Shown: positions 42,173 through 50,951 of the stretch, piece by piece | Layout: each line of letters starts with the position of its first letter | Numbering within the stretch: position 1 is the stretch's first letter | Source: Vreelandella zhanjiangensis DSM 21076 | GTDB taxonomy: Bacteria; Pseudomonadota; Gammaproteobacteria; Pseudomonadales; Halomonadaceae | Assembly (NCBI RefSeq): GCF_000377665.1 | Contig: NZ_KB898649.1 | Coordinates: 186,001 to 250,000, forward strand | DNA length: 64,000 nucleotides | Reading direction: 5' to 3' | Notes under the pieces: generated by a model | Database searches by the model: none | What the model saw: the letters and a program-made list of their open reading frames with translations, nothing else | Told to the model about the DNA's origin: nothing | Program-made: the position numbers and the translations under genes

Positions 42173-43958
42173 TCAGAAAACCTGCCCGTCCCGCATTTAA
42201 ATAGTCCGCGCCGTCAAAGGAGCGTGTGGTCACGTAATCCTGGCCCATAACGTTCTCTAATGTAAGGCGAGCACTCCACAATGGAGCAAACTGCCAGCCG
42301 GCGCGCAGATTGACCAGCCCATAACCACTTAGCCGATCCTGGTTTTGTGCATCACGATAGCGGTGGTTTTGGGCGACCCACGAACCGCCCAGCGACCACT
42401 CGCCTAATTCGCGGTCGATATCCAGACGTACGCTTTGCGTAGCGCGATTCTGCAGCCGATTGCCTGTTAAGCGGTTCTCAGGATCGGTGTAGGTCAACGC
42501 GGCAGCCAGTATCCAATCATTTAGCTCAACGCCACTGGCAAGCTCTGCCCCCCGAATCCGTGACGAAGGTACGTTAGACTGAACGCCCTGCCCCGCAATA
42601 AGGTTATCAATATCCGTTTGATAGAGAGCGGCATCCCAAAACCACTGCGCATATTGGCCACGAACACCCACTTCAGCGGTTTCAGAGGTTTCAGACTCAA
42701 GGTCCGGATTACCAAACCCTGGGTAGTAAAGCTGGTTATACGTCGGCGCGTTGAACGCCGTGCCATAGCTGGCCCGCAGGGTGTGGTTGCTATCCAGCGC
42801 GTAACCGGCTGCCAAGCTGCCGGTGACTTCATCGCCATAAGCTTCATTATCATCAAAGCGTAAGCTGGCTTGCAGCGTTAGCGGTGAAAAATCCAGCAGC
42901 GCCTGGGTGAATACGGCTTTATTACTGCGGCTGGTTTCATCATATTCAATGGTACTGTCTATCTTGTCCTCACTGTATTCAGCGCCTGCGATCAGCTCGT
43001 GAGCCCCCGCGGTAACGATATTTTCCCAGCGCGCAGTGCTAATCTTGGTGTTGAATACCGAGTCGCCAAAGCTTGAAAAATCATCGCTCTCATCGCGGGA
43101 TTCACTCAGCGTGAGGCGGCTGTGCCAGTCGCTTGTGATCGGCAACTCGCCATAAATACCGGCTACTTGTTGAACAAAGTCGTTTTCACCGCCATCGTAT
43201 TCGTTATTACCCCGAGCGCGTAGCGCAAGGGCACCCACCTTAGCGCCATTTTCAAACGTATGCGAAACCCGCGCCAACGCAGAGGTATTGTCGTAGCCTT
43301 TATCTTCGCCATCGCGACGAACCGGCTGGCCATCGGTAGTCAAGTGGCTGCCCGCAAAGCTGTAGCGGGTACCGCCTTCACGACCGCTGATTCCCGCGCT
43401 TACGCGCTGAGTATCGAACGAACCACCGCCTATCGAAAGCCTCGGCTGCGGCCCCTCTTCGCTTGCTTGGGGCGTAAATAACTGCACTACCCCGCCAATC
43501 GCATCGGCACCGTACAGGCTACCCCGTGGGCCGCGCACGATTTCAGCGCGCTCAAACATACGCGGGTCAAGATACGACCAGGCCGCCCCGCCGCTGGTGG
43601 CTGAACGTAAACGAATACCGTCAATCAACAGCACGTTTTGGCCGCTTCCAGTACCGCGAATATACACGCTGCTGTTTTTTCCAAAGCTGCCGTTAGAGCT
43701 TACATCCACACCGGGCTGGCCACGAAACAGATCGGTAATACTCACCGGGTCTTGGCGGCGCAGCGTGGCTTCATCCAATACGGTAACCGAGGAAAGGCTT
43801 TCATTTGCCGTACGTGGTGCCAGCGCGGCAGTAACCACCAACGGATTAAGAATGCTTTGCGAATCAGCTTGAGCGCTGGTCGCGTCACTCTGAGCAACGA
43901 CCACGGGAGATACAACCAACGCAGCAAGCGCGGCAGAAACAGGAAGATAGTTAGGCAT
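42153..43958 (-). CDS. btuB: BtuB, TonB-dependent outer-membrane cobalamin receptor
   Basis: A TonB-dependent receptor of about 601 residues. A signal peptide (LPVSAALAALVVSPVVVAQ) precedes the plug, where SLSSVTVLDEATLRRQDPVSITDLFRGQPGVDVSSNGSFGKNSSVYIRGTGSGQNVLLIDGIRLRSATSGGAAW has the plug signatures. The barrel ends with the canonical terminal aromatic segment ARAGFLSVHFGQ. The 5' region carries a full cobalamin riboswitch, which identifies it as a corrinoid receptor. The ATG at 43958 (MPNYLPV) is taken as start; an upstream extension would destroy the signal peptide. It leads the btuB-F-C-D operon. Confidence 0.95.
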   Translation of the reverse strand: MPNYLPVSAALAALVVSPVVVAQSDATSAQADSQSILNPLVVTAALAPRTANESLSSVTVLDEATLRRQDPVSITDLFRGQPGVDVSSNGSFGKNSSVYIRGTGSGQNVLLIDGIRLRSATSGGAAWSYLDPRMFERAEIVRGPRGSLYGADAIGGVVQLFTPQASEEGPQPRLSIGGGSFDTQRVSAGISGREGGTRYSFAGSHLTTDGQPVRRDGEDKGYDNTSALARVSHTFENGAKVGALALRARGNNEYDGGENDFVQQVAGIYGELPITSDWHSRLTLSESRDESDDFSSFGDSVFNTKISTARWENIVTAGAHELIAGAEYSEDKIDSTIEYDETSRSNKAVFTQALLDFSPLTLQASLRFDDNEAYGDEVTGSLAAGYALDSNHTLRASYGTAFNAPTYNQLYYPGFGNPDLESETSETAEVGVRGQYAQWFWDAALYQTDIDNLIAGQGVQSNVPSSRIRGAELASGVELNDWILAAALTYTDPENRLTGNRLQNRATQSVRLDIDRELGEWSLGGSWVAQNHRYRDAQNQDRLSGYGLVNLRAGWQFAPLWSARLTLENVMGQDYVTTRSFDGADYLNAGRAGFLSVHFGQ

Positions 43959-44104
43959 GAGGAGGTACCTTGCGCACTGTGCCAACCCGCACAGCGTGGT
44001 TTTTATAATCGCCAAGCGCAGGCACCACAAGGGAATAGCAGGAATTCACTAATCGCCTTGAGAGCGCCCACCGCGTCCTGGCATGTTCGGCTTATATAGC
44101 CCTC

Positions 44105-44298
44105 TCTCTCAGGCCGGTCTCCGGGCTGACAAGCGAAGCACACTGACGCTTCCAAGCACTCACCTTCCCATGCGTTTATATTGCACAGTGGTAACGAGGG
44201 CTCTTAACTTGATCACCGTTGCGGGGGCAGCGTTGGATTGGGCACCAACTTCCCGTTTCACCAGCGGCTTTGGCCGCCGACACCTGAAAGAGCGCGTA
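44105..44298 (-). promoter_or_regulatory. Cobalamin (B12) riboswitch of the btuB operon
   Basis: Read on the minus strand the conserved core is present in order: GGUGAAACGGGAAGUUGGUGC, CCAACGCUGCCCCCGCAACGGUGA, ACCACUG, GGGAAGGUGAGUG, and the B12 box GUCAGCCCGGAGACCGGCC (44112-44130). This is the adenosylcobalamin class. About 150 nt separate it from the btuB ATG, room for the expression platform that closes the leader when B12 is bound. It therefore represses btuB-F-C-D when the vitamin is plentiful. Confidence 0.97.
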
Positions 44299-44502
44299 AA
44301 CTAGCAAGTTGTCGTGACCCGGTCAATTTGACGGGTTCCTTACCGTACAAAACACAACATTTAAAAAACGATCGCCCTGACCGGTTGGTAGCGGATCATT
44401 TCTTGCAGCCTAGCCGAAATCACTCAATACCAAGCGAAAATATAATCAATGGGTACAAATAAGGTATGCTTTGCATAGTTTAATGTTGCCCAACTGAAAA
44501 TA

Positions 44503-45213
44503 TTATTCGCCTACTTGAAACCACCAGGTTAAAAAAGCATCTTCCTCAACCAGTTCAGGCGTAGGCTGTGCTAAAAAACCGTAGCCAGCATCAATCTCTA
44601 AAGCGTTCGTTTCCAGTACTATATCTCTAATATTGCTGATACTTGAGCTTTCCTTAATACTAATCTGCTCCTCCTCTGAAGAAAATAACCCAACATGTAA
44701 ACCTAACGCCGTGTACCAGAGACTGATCAATTCATGATCGTCATTAGATTTAGCGGAAAAAATCACTTCTTTAACCATATCTACAGTATCTATCGTTTTG
44801 GGGGGCAACGCATCACTGCCTATAAGATCACCTTGTTCCACAAACTGCTGCCAAAGAGGTGAACCAGCATCAAAAAATAAATAAGGAGGCTTGATATAAC
44901 CAGCCGTTGGATTGGACTGCTCGTGCCACTCTTCTTGTGGCTTTAAATTTATGAAAGAAAAATCACTGATTCCATTAAAAAACGTCTCGTGCTCCGCGTA
45001 ATCAGGATGCTGAGATATCTCAAACTGATACACAAACTTATGTTCCAGGAGAGTATCGATCACTCGAAAATGCGTGAAACTGGTATCCCATGACGCTTGA
45101 AATTGGTAAAGATTGTAAAACAGATCACGCAAATCCTCGCTGCTATGCTCGCCAGCTTGATCAAGACTATGGACTGACATTTCCACTAGGTCTTCAAATT
45201 CATGCATCGACAT
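44503..45213 (-). CDS. Uncharacterised acidic protein at the T6SS island edge
   Basis: A 236-residue acidic soluble protein that I do not recognise. No signal peptide or membrane segment is seen. The start is placed at ATG 45213 (MSMHEFEDLV) because AAGGAAGAAG lies just upstream; a longer frame to 45366 lacks a ribosome binding site. Segments such as FEISQHPDYAEHETFF, LISLWYTALGLHVGLFSSEEEQI and FLTWWFQVGE give no family assignment. It lies at the end of the T6SS effector island and shares its lower GC, so it may be an accessory or immunity-like gene, but this is position only. Confidence 0.6.
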   Translation of the reverse strand: MSMHEFEDLVEMSVHSLDQAGEHSSEDLRDLFYNLYQFQASWDTSFTHFRVIDTLLEHKFVYQFEISQHPDYAEHETFFNGISDFSFINLKPQEEWHEQSNPTAGYIKPPYLFFDAGSPLWQQFVEQGDLIGSDALPPKTIDTVDMVKEVIFSAKSNDDHELISLWYTALGLHVGLFSSEEEQISIKESSSISNIRDIVLETNALEIDAGYGFLAQPTPELVEEDAFLTWWFQVGE

Positions 45214-45514
45214 AGCTTCTTCCTTATAGAGCGTTTGATAATACCAGCATGTTATCTTGCCTCTTTGGAATAGCCAATTGCACAACCAGGCTTCCAGAGG
45301 AAGGCTTTGCGAACGTATATCTCTAAACGTGGCGTGGCCAGGTAACCGGTAAGAATTACTACTCAAGTATATCCATCAACACCACGCTACCGTAGACGCT
45401 AAGCGATTACCCAGTAGCTTACTTTCTCACTGCATCTAGTCATGTTGAATTTTCTAAATGTCTGCCTCGCTCGCCATGCACCTATCGTGCAAAGTCGCAT
45501 AGAACGCCCCACTC
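45214..45514. other. Gene-free spacer between island genes
   Basis: About 300 bases between two minus-strand island genes. It contains only the unlikely N-terminal extension frame of the previous gene and no clear promoter, repeat or terminator. Confidence 0.4.
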
Positions 45515-46831
45515 CTATTTAAATGGAAACGAAGGGTAAGGGGTTTGCCTGAACTTAATAGAATTAATGCTGAAACGTTTTTCGACATCGCCCATTTCAA
45601 CAAACTTTTCACCGCGCTGGTAAGCCGCACGGAGTGCTCCCCTCAGTTCAGTAAGCGCTAGCGAGGGCTTGGCCCATTGGGATTCGGGTAAAGGATTCGA
45701 CCACTCGGCCAGCCAGTCTTTTGGCACAGCTTTGGGTAGGATATGCTTCATGCGGTATTCGGTGTACCAGTGAGCAAAGCGGGCATGCTCCCATAAGCGT
45801 TTGCGCCGGAAACGACGCCAGCGGGCGGGGTCGTTGGTGCGTTCACACTCGGCTTTTTCACGGGCCACATAGGCGTTGTACCACTCGACGCCCCACTCTC
45901 TGGCTGAGGGGGTAATGGCATCAGCGCCCTCTTCCATAAAGCGGCGAATATACTCCCACTGGGTCAGTGCTCCCGGCAAGCCACCCACGCCAACCATAAT
46001 ACCTGCACCCGGAAGGGTGTAACCAGGGCGCTCCGGCTCCGGCGGCAGCAGCGCAAAATTCCAGCCAAAGCCGGTGACCGCCCCAGGTCCCAGGTTAGGA
46101 TTGAAGCCACACACTGCGACCACATCTTCCCAGGGCACCAACACCGTGCGCCGCTCGCGTTTGAATAGCCGACAGAGGGCGTCATAAATCGGCGGGTAAA
46201 CGTAGAAAAAGGCCAGGGCGCCGATATGTAGTAGCGTTAAACCCACAGGGAAACTCTCCCGGGTACCGCGCAGCCATTCGCCAATTTCAATGACCCCCAT
46301 TCCTCCTGGTGCCGCTGCAGCTACACCCGCCGCAGACGTTAACCACAGATTTTGAGGCGCGGGAAGCCAGAAGCGACTTGGGGGTTCTACTACAAAAGCA
46401 ACTTCACGGCGCTGGCGGTTTAGGCGAATAGGAGGGATGCGTTTGAGTAATGTATTGATCCAAATAATGCCTAAAATAAATACAAATAAAAAACCGAAAT
46501 ACAGCCCCCCGCCCCAGAATGCTAATACCTGGCTGTAAGCCGTGTTTTTTATCATTGCCATACAAAACACCACTAAAAAAAAGCCGTTCATAAACACAGT
46601 CCCGACGCTTAACATATGTCCTGCCGTCATCATGCTGTCGGGGCTAGCGCCCTGGCGAATATCCATTGTGACACCATCGTGGTGTACATCGATATGCGCT
46701 ACATCGGCCAAGCCTTCGCTGTCCGTAGGCAGTGGCAGGGGGCTTAAACAGTATTGCTCGCCCCCTGCGCGGCTTTCCCGCTCACCCGCACGCATGGGCG
46801 GCAGAGCGTCTTTGGGGTTGGTGTTAAACAT
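45515..46831 (-). CDS. DUF6708-type membrane protein (intact copy)
   Basis: A 438-residue protein with four predicted transmembrane helices in its first 220 residues (around VFMNGFFLVVFCMAMI, YFGFLFVFILGIIWI, NLWLTSAAGVAAAAPGGM and LLHIGALAFFYVYPPIYDAL) and a soluble C-terminal half. It resembles the DUF6708 family found next to T6SS vgrG/effector genes; the family call is from recalled features, and function is unproven. The N-terminal PMRAGERESRAGG motif and C-terminal YPSFPFK are shared with the neighbouring copy. The gene follows the second copy on the minus strand, with that copy's stop TAA joined to this ATG, so the two were likely co-expressed. Confidence 0.65.
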   Translation of the reverse strand: MFNTNPKDALPPMRAGERESRAGGEQYCLSPLPLPTDSEGLADVAHIDVHHDGVTMDIRQGASPDSMMTAGHMLSVGTVFMNGFFLVVFCMAMIKNTAYSQVLAFWGGGLYFGFLFVFILGIIWINTLLKRIPPIRLNRQRREVAFVVEPPSRFWLPAPQNLWLTSAAGVAAAAPGGMGVIEIGEWLRGTRESFPVGLTLLHIGALAFFYVYPPIYDALCRLFKRERRTVLVPWEDVVAVCGFNPNLGPGAVTGFGWNFALLPPEPERPGYTLPGAGIMVGVGGLPGALTQWEYIRRFMEEGADAITPSAREWGVEWYNAYVAREKAECERTNDPARWRRFRRKRLWEHARFAHWYTEYRMKHILPKAVPKDWLAEWSNPLPESQWAKPSLALTELRGALRAAYQRGEKFVEMGDVEKRFSINSIKFRQTPYPSFPFK

Positions 46832-48165
46832 TTATCGTGAACTACCGCGTCTAAACGGAAACGAGGGATAAGCCTGTTGACTGGCGGCAGGCGCTGCCAC
46901 GCCAAAACGTTTTTCGATATCACCCATGTCAATAAACGCTTCGCCGCGCTGGTAAGCCGCGCGCAGGTGCTCGCTAAGTTCGTTAAGCGCCGCCGAAGGC
47001 TTGGCCCATTGGGATTCGGGTAAAGGCTTCGACCACTCGGCAAGCCAGTCTTTTGGCACAGCTTTGGGTAGGATATTCTTCATGCGGTACTCGGTGTACC
47101 AGTGAGCAAAGCGGGCATGTTCCCATAAGCGTTTGCGCCGGAAACGACGCCAGCGGGCGGGGTCGTTGGTGCGCTCGCACTCGGCCTTTTCGTGGGCCAC
47201 GTAAGCATCGTACCACTCAAGCCCCCATTCCCTTGTCGTGGGCGTAATAGCTTTCGGGCCTACCTCCATAAAGGTGCGGATATACTCCCACTGGGCCAGT
47301 GCCCCCGGCAGGCCACCTACACTGCCAATAATCCCTGCCCCGGGCAAAGAGTAGCCGGGCCGCTCCGGGTCGGGGGCCAGGAGCGCAAAGCTCCAGCCAA
47401 AACCGGTAATGGCATTCGGCGTCAACGTCGGGTATAAACCCGCCACCGCGACAATATCCTCCCAGGGGGCCAATACAGTGCGGCGTTCGCGTTTACACAG
47501 GCGTGAGATGAAATCATAAATAGTGGGGTAAACATAAAAAAGCGCCATGGCAATAATGTGGAATAGTACGATCCCAATGGGAAAGCATTCCTCTGCTCCA
47601 ATTAACCACTGACTAGTATCAAAAATGGCAATTGGCCCGGAGACAAATGATGCCCCCATAAGCACCAACCCCATAAACCAGAGACTCTCAGGATCAGGCA
47701 GCCAGAAGCGGCCAGGGGGCGCCACGACAAACGCCACTTCTCGGCGCTGGCGATTCAGGCGTATGGGGGGGTACGTTTAAGAAGAGTATTCACGAAGGGA
47801 ATTGCCGGATTGAACGCAAAAAGAAAGATGGCGTACAGTCCAACAATACATATTATAAGGGACTCCAAATACCAATAGCCTTTTATAGCGTCAATTAAAA
47901 GTAGAAATAGAAATATACAAGACATGAATACAAAACCACATGTCAACGTATACCCAGCTGTTATCAAACCTTCCGGACTAGCACCTTGGCGAAGATCCAT
48001 AATGACATCATCATGGTTCACATCCAGTTGGGCCACATCCAGCGCGTGCTCACCATCGGAGGGAAGTGGTAGTGGGCTTAGGCAGTACAGAACGCCGCCT
48101 GCGCGGCTTTCTCGTTCACCAGCGCGCATGGGGGAGAAGCTTTTGGGTGCATTGCTTTTCAACAT
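46832..48165 (-). pseudogene. DUF6708-type paralog, frameshifted in a C7 run
   Basis: A near-duplicate of the adjacent DUF6708-type gene. Reading frame one, from ATG 48165, gives the N-terminal 136 residues, ending NTLLKRTPPYA-stop at 47755. Frame two, from 47737, continues at FVVAPPGRFWLPDPESLW through YPSFPFRRG. The junction is a run of seven C residues (G7 on the plus strand, 47765-47771). One extra C would restore TPPIRLNRQRREVAFVV and align with NTLLKRIPPIRLNRQ in the intact paralog, a full-length product of about 444 residues. It is either a broken gene or a slippage-prone on/off switch; a sequencing artefact is also possible. Confidence 0.8.
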
Positions 48166-48174
48166 AGAGCGTCC

Positions 48175-48487
48175 TTACTCTGTGGTCCAAGGCTCAAGGG
48201 GCATGCCAGGCCAACTACCCGGTGTCCTAACGCTGAAGGAGTCATCTGTGAGCTCATTTATTTCTCTCCATTCACCTGGTAGCGACCAACCGCGCTTGTA
48301 AAGCTCATACACCTGGGTGGAAGACTCTTCATTCAATTCCGTGTGAACCACTAGGCGTAAAAAGATCCTGCATAGCTTCCGGTGGAAAATGATAGGTGAC
48401 CGCGCCATCACCTAAAACGCCTACCGCTGAATGAGTCAGTACGTCCTGAGTAAAATCACGCAGAGAGTCCTCCGGTAATCCCCTCAT
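48175..48487 (-). pseudogene. Small frameshifted gene upstream of the DUF6708 pair
   Basis: Two frames join into an about 103-residue protein. One is MRGLPEDSLRDFTQDVLTHSAVGVLGDG followed by VTYHFPPEAMQDLF, from ATG 48487. The other is VVHTELNEESSTQVYELYKRG and SLPGEWREINELTDDSFSVRT, ending LEPWTTE at 48175. The shift falls near 48350, around the CTAGTGGTT sequence. I do not recognise the family. It lies nine bases before the frameshifted DUF6708 gene on the same strand and looks like part of the same decayed module. Confidence 0.55.
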
Positions 48488-48551
48488 TTTAAAGGGCTTC
48501 AAAAGTAGAGCTCAGGCCACAGCGGCCAGTTTCTGTCGAGGGGATTACCGG
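48472..48551. repeat. 13-bp perfect inverted repeat, 54 bp apart
   Basis: CCGGTAATCCCCT (48472-48484) and AGGGGATTACCGG (48539-48551) are exact inverted copies separated by 54 bases. The inner sequence holds a shorter GGCC-cac-agc-GGCC-like turn. The element lies at a junction between a decayed gene and the first copy of a duplicated module. It may be a large terminator-like hairpin or the ends of a small mobile element; no target duplication was identified. Confidence 0.55.
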
Positions 48552-48596
48552 ATTACCAAACGTTGAGCCTCGGTTATCGGTAGCTCATTGCCTGCG

Positions 48597-48749
48597 TCAC
48601 TTGGGACGGTAAAACCATAAGAGTGCCAACGCTGGCCCTGCTGCTTCTAATACATTGTCCAAAATGCTGCAGCGACTCCATGAAGTAGTTTTCAAAAACG
48701 GCACGGCCGGCAGGGTAGGTTCGTGTTGCATCAGCAACCAAATCAGCAT
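48597..48749 (-). CDS. Putative 50-residue ORF downstream of the immunity copy
   Basis: A short minus-strand frame whose ATG overlaps the stop of the preceding immunity-type pseudogene (TGATG). It encodes about 50 residues with MLIWLLMQHEPTLPAVPFLK at the start and LEAAGPALALLWFYRPK at the end, so a hydrophobic C-terminal helix. In the second repeat unit (49893-50046) the same frame is closed after 22 codons by TGA, so it is either unimportant or decaying. No family is recognised. Confidence 0.35.
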   Translation of the reverse strand: MLIWLLMQHEPTLPAVPFLKTTSWSRCSILDNVLEAAGPALALLWFYRPK

Positions 48750-49481
48750 CACCGCAAATGAAACTTCTCTTCTACTACTTCAACATCTGGCAATTTGGCT
48801 TTAAAGAAGTTTAAAACTTCTTCTCGCTCGCCCTTTTTGCAATAGACCCTCATAATACCTTTAGGCATTATTTTACCCTCATCAGAGTCATACCATGGGA
48901 TATTCAATCCAATAACATCTCGTTTAGGATAAAGATAGATTTTATTGGTGTCTGGCCAATAAAACGAACGATGATTACTACTATCCTGCTTTGCCTGTTG
49001 CGATCCCGCCTGCAGAGCCATGAGTCCCATTCCCAAGGGGCCGATACCTGCAATTATCAAGGCTGGCTCAAACAACGCCAGTACGCCCACTACAGGTAGC
49101 AAAATAATGGCGGCCCACTTCAGGAATGCCTTGCCCGATAACTCCCGCGGCTCCCACGAATGTATCTCCACTATCGTTTCAGTAAAACTGATAGACAAAG
49201 ATGGTTGTATAGTGGGTAATACTTAGAGAAAGTGGTATGAAAACTAAAGGTATGATCATGGAGAAAGATAGTGAAATTAACATTGGAACTTCAGGATGGG
49301 AAAACAAATAAGCCGCCCCCCCCATTCCAAGACTAACCAGTACCATTGCAATTAGTTCTATGTTAGCTGTTGAAGTATCGTAGTTTCTTGCTTTTATCTG
49401 CCAACTCATTACAGCCACTTCATTCGTATACCTCCAGGGCATTTCGGCAATGAAGTCCTGCTTGGGCTGAATAAACCACAT
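48749..49481 (-). pseudogene. Frameshifted duplicate of the T6SS immunity-type gene
   Basis: A close duplicate of the 244-residue gene at 50044-50778. Frame one, from ATG 49481, starts MWFIQPKQDFIAEMPWRYTN and ends THYTTIFVYQFY at 49179. Frame two continues FTETIVEIHSWEPRELSGKAFLKW through VEVVEEKFHLR. Compared with the intact copy a single base is inserted near 49184-49190 (AAAACTGATAG instead of AAAACGATAG on the plus strand), which breaks the frame. The first third has also diverged more than the rest. Confidence 0.88.
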
Positions 49482-49491
49482 ATCAGTATCC

Positions 49492-49655
49492 TTACTCTTC
49501 TGGTGTTAGGGGAACCGTCAGGGCAAAGCGGGTAGGCGCGCGGATACCCCGATTTACCTCACCATTGGGTTCGATCTCTTTTTTGCCTGCGGAAGTGTCA
49601 GGCTTGTAAAAGGTGAAACGTAAGCGGTCTTCGCCTGGTGAGAGCAGCGTTTCGG
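49492..49655 (-). pseudogene. Duplicated 3' fragment of the VasX-like effector gene
   Basis: This stretch repeats the last about 160 bases of the effector gene, encoding the end LRFTFYKPD...GKKEIEPNGE...RFALTVPLTPEE with a few substitutions. It is a leftover of the tandem duplication: the sequence similarity to 50789-50951 stops abruptly at about 49654. Confidence 0.88.
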
Positions 49656-49878
49656 GTCACTGAATCGGTTCAAGGATACACTCCTACCACAGCCAGCCGG
49701 CCACGGCAGTGATCACTGCACGCCTGCGGCTACTTGGGATCACTACCCGGTCGAATGGCAGCAAAGCTTACGGCTAACTGTGCTGTTGAACGCCCATATT
49801 TCAGCCGATCTGACGCTGACTGATACCCCATTCAACGCGGCCATGAACCAGGTATCGTTGAGCCTCGGTTATCGGTAG
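49656..49878 (+). pseudogene. Orphan gene fragment between repeat units
   Basis: Between the two repeat units the plus strand has an open frame of about 70 codons, FKDTLLPQPAGHGSDHC to FNAAMNQVSLSLGYR, ending at a TAG (49876-49878) inside repeat unit B. It lacks a start codon or ribosome binding site and runs from the repeat junction, so it is probably the tail of an unknown gene, left by recombination. The family is not recognised. Confidence 0.4.
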
Positions 49879-50951
49879 CTCATTACCTGCGTCACTTGGG
49901 ACGGTAAAACCATAAGAGTGCCAACGCTGGCCCTGCTGCTTCTAAAACATTGCCCAAAATGCTGCAGCGACTTCATGAAGTAGTTTTCAAAAACGGCACG
50001 GCCGGTAGGGTAGGTTCGTGTTGCATCGGCAGCCAAATCAGCATCACCACAGATGAAACTTCTCTTCTACCACCTCAACATCTGGCAATCGGGTTTTAAA
50101 GAAGTTTAATACAGATTCTCGCTCGCCCTCCTTATAATAAACTTGCCTAATACTCGTAGGTATCATTTTACCCTGTTCAGGGTTATACCAAGGGACATTC
50201 AAACCGATGATGTCTCTTCCAGGATAAAGATAGATTTTGTTGGTGTCTGGCCAATAAAACGAATGATGCTTAATATTATCCTGCTTTGCCTGCTGCGATC
50301 CCGCTTGCAGAGCCATGAGCCCCATTCCCAAAGGTCCGATACCTGCAATTATCAAGGCTGGCTCAAACAATGCCAGTACGCCCACTACAGGTAGCAAAAT
50401 AATCGCGGACCACTTCAGGAATGCCTTGCCCGATACCTCCCGCGGCTCCCACGAATGCACCTCCACTAACGTTTCAGTAAAACGATAGACAAAGATGGTC
50501 GTATAATGAGTAATAAATAGGGAAAGTGATATTGTAAACAAAAAAAACACTGCTCCTAGCAATAGCGGGAGTAAAAGTCCTTCACTACCAATAGAACCAA
50601 TATTGAAACCAAAAAAACCCGTTCCAAGACTAACCAGCACCATTGGAATTAAAATAAAATTCATGCCAGAAGTGTTATAATTACGGGCTTTAATCTGCCA
50701 ACTCATTACGGCATTTTCATTCGTATACCTCCAGGGCATTTCGGCAATGAAGTCCTGCTTGGGCTGAATAAACCACATATCAGTATCCTTACTCTTCTGG
50801 GGTTAGGGGAACCGTCAGGGCAAAGCGGGTAGGCGCGCGGATACCCCGAGTTTCTTCACCATTGGGTTCGATCTCTTTTTTGCCTGCGGAAGCGTCAGGC
50901 TTGTAAAAGGTAAAACGTAAGCGGTCTTCTCCGGGTGAGAGCAGCGTCTCG
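49856..50951. repeat. Direct repeat unit B of a tandem duplication
   Basis: The second copy of the 1.1-kb unit, containing the intact immunity-type gene (50044-50778) and the true 3' end of the effector gene. High similarity to 48561-49654 starts at CGTTGAGCCTCGGTTATCGG and stops at GCAGCGT(C/T)TCG. Confidence 0.85.
50044..50778 (-). CDS. Putative TsiV2-like T6SS immunity membrane protein
   Basis: A 244-residue protein with about four hydrophobic helices (ILIPMVLVSLGTGFFGF, LLLPLLLGAVFFLFTISLSLFI, AIILLPVVGVLALFE, LIIAGIGPLGMGLMAL) and a soluble C-terminal part (FYWPDTNKIYLYPGRDIIGLNVPWY...FHLW). Ten bases separate it from the stop of the VasX-like effector gene. In V. cholerae the gene after vasX is tsiV2, a membrane immunity protein of similar size that blocks pore formation, so the same role is inferred here. 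Direct sequence similarity to TsiV2 was not assessed. Confidence 0.65.
   Translation of the reverse strand: MWFIQPKQDFIAEMPWRYTNENAVMSWQIKARNYNTSGMNFILIPMVLVSLGTGFFGFNIGSIGSEGLLLPLLLGAVFFLFTISLSLFITHYTTIFVYRFTETLVEVHSWEPREVSGKAFLKWSAIILLPVVGVLALFEPALIIAGIGPLGMGLMALQAGSQQAKQDNIKHHSFYWPDTNKIYLYPGRDIIGLNVPWYNPEQGKMIPTSIRQVYYKEGERESVLNFFKTRLPDVEVVEEKFHLW

Larger units (their letters stand above)
48561..49654. repeat. Direct repeat unit A of a tandem duplication
   Basis: About 1.09 kb that is highly similar to 49856-50951 and offset by about 1296 bases. The unit contains a short downstream tract, a membrane immunity-type gene and the 3' end of the VasX-like effector gene. Unit A carries a frameshift in the immunity gene. 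Confidence 0.85.
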
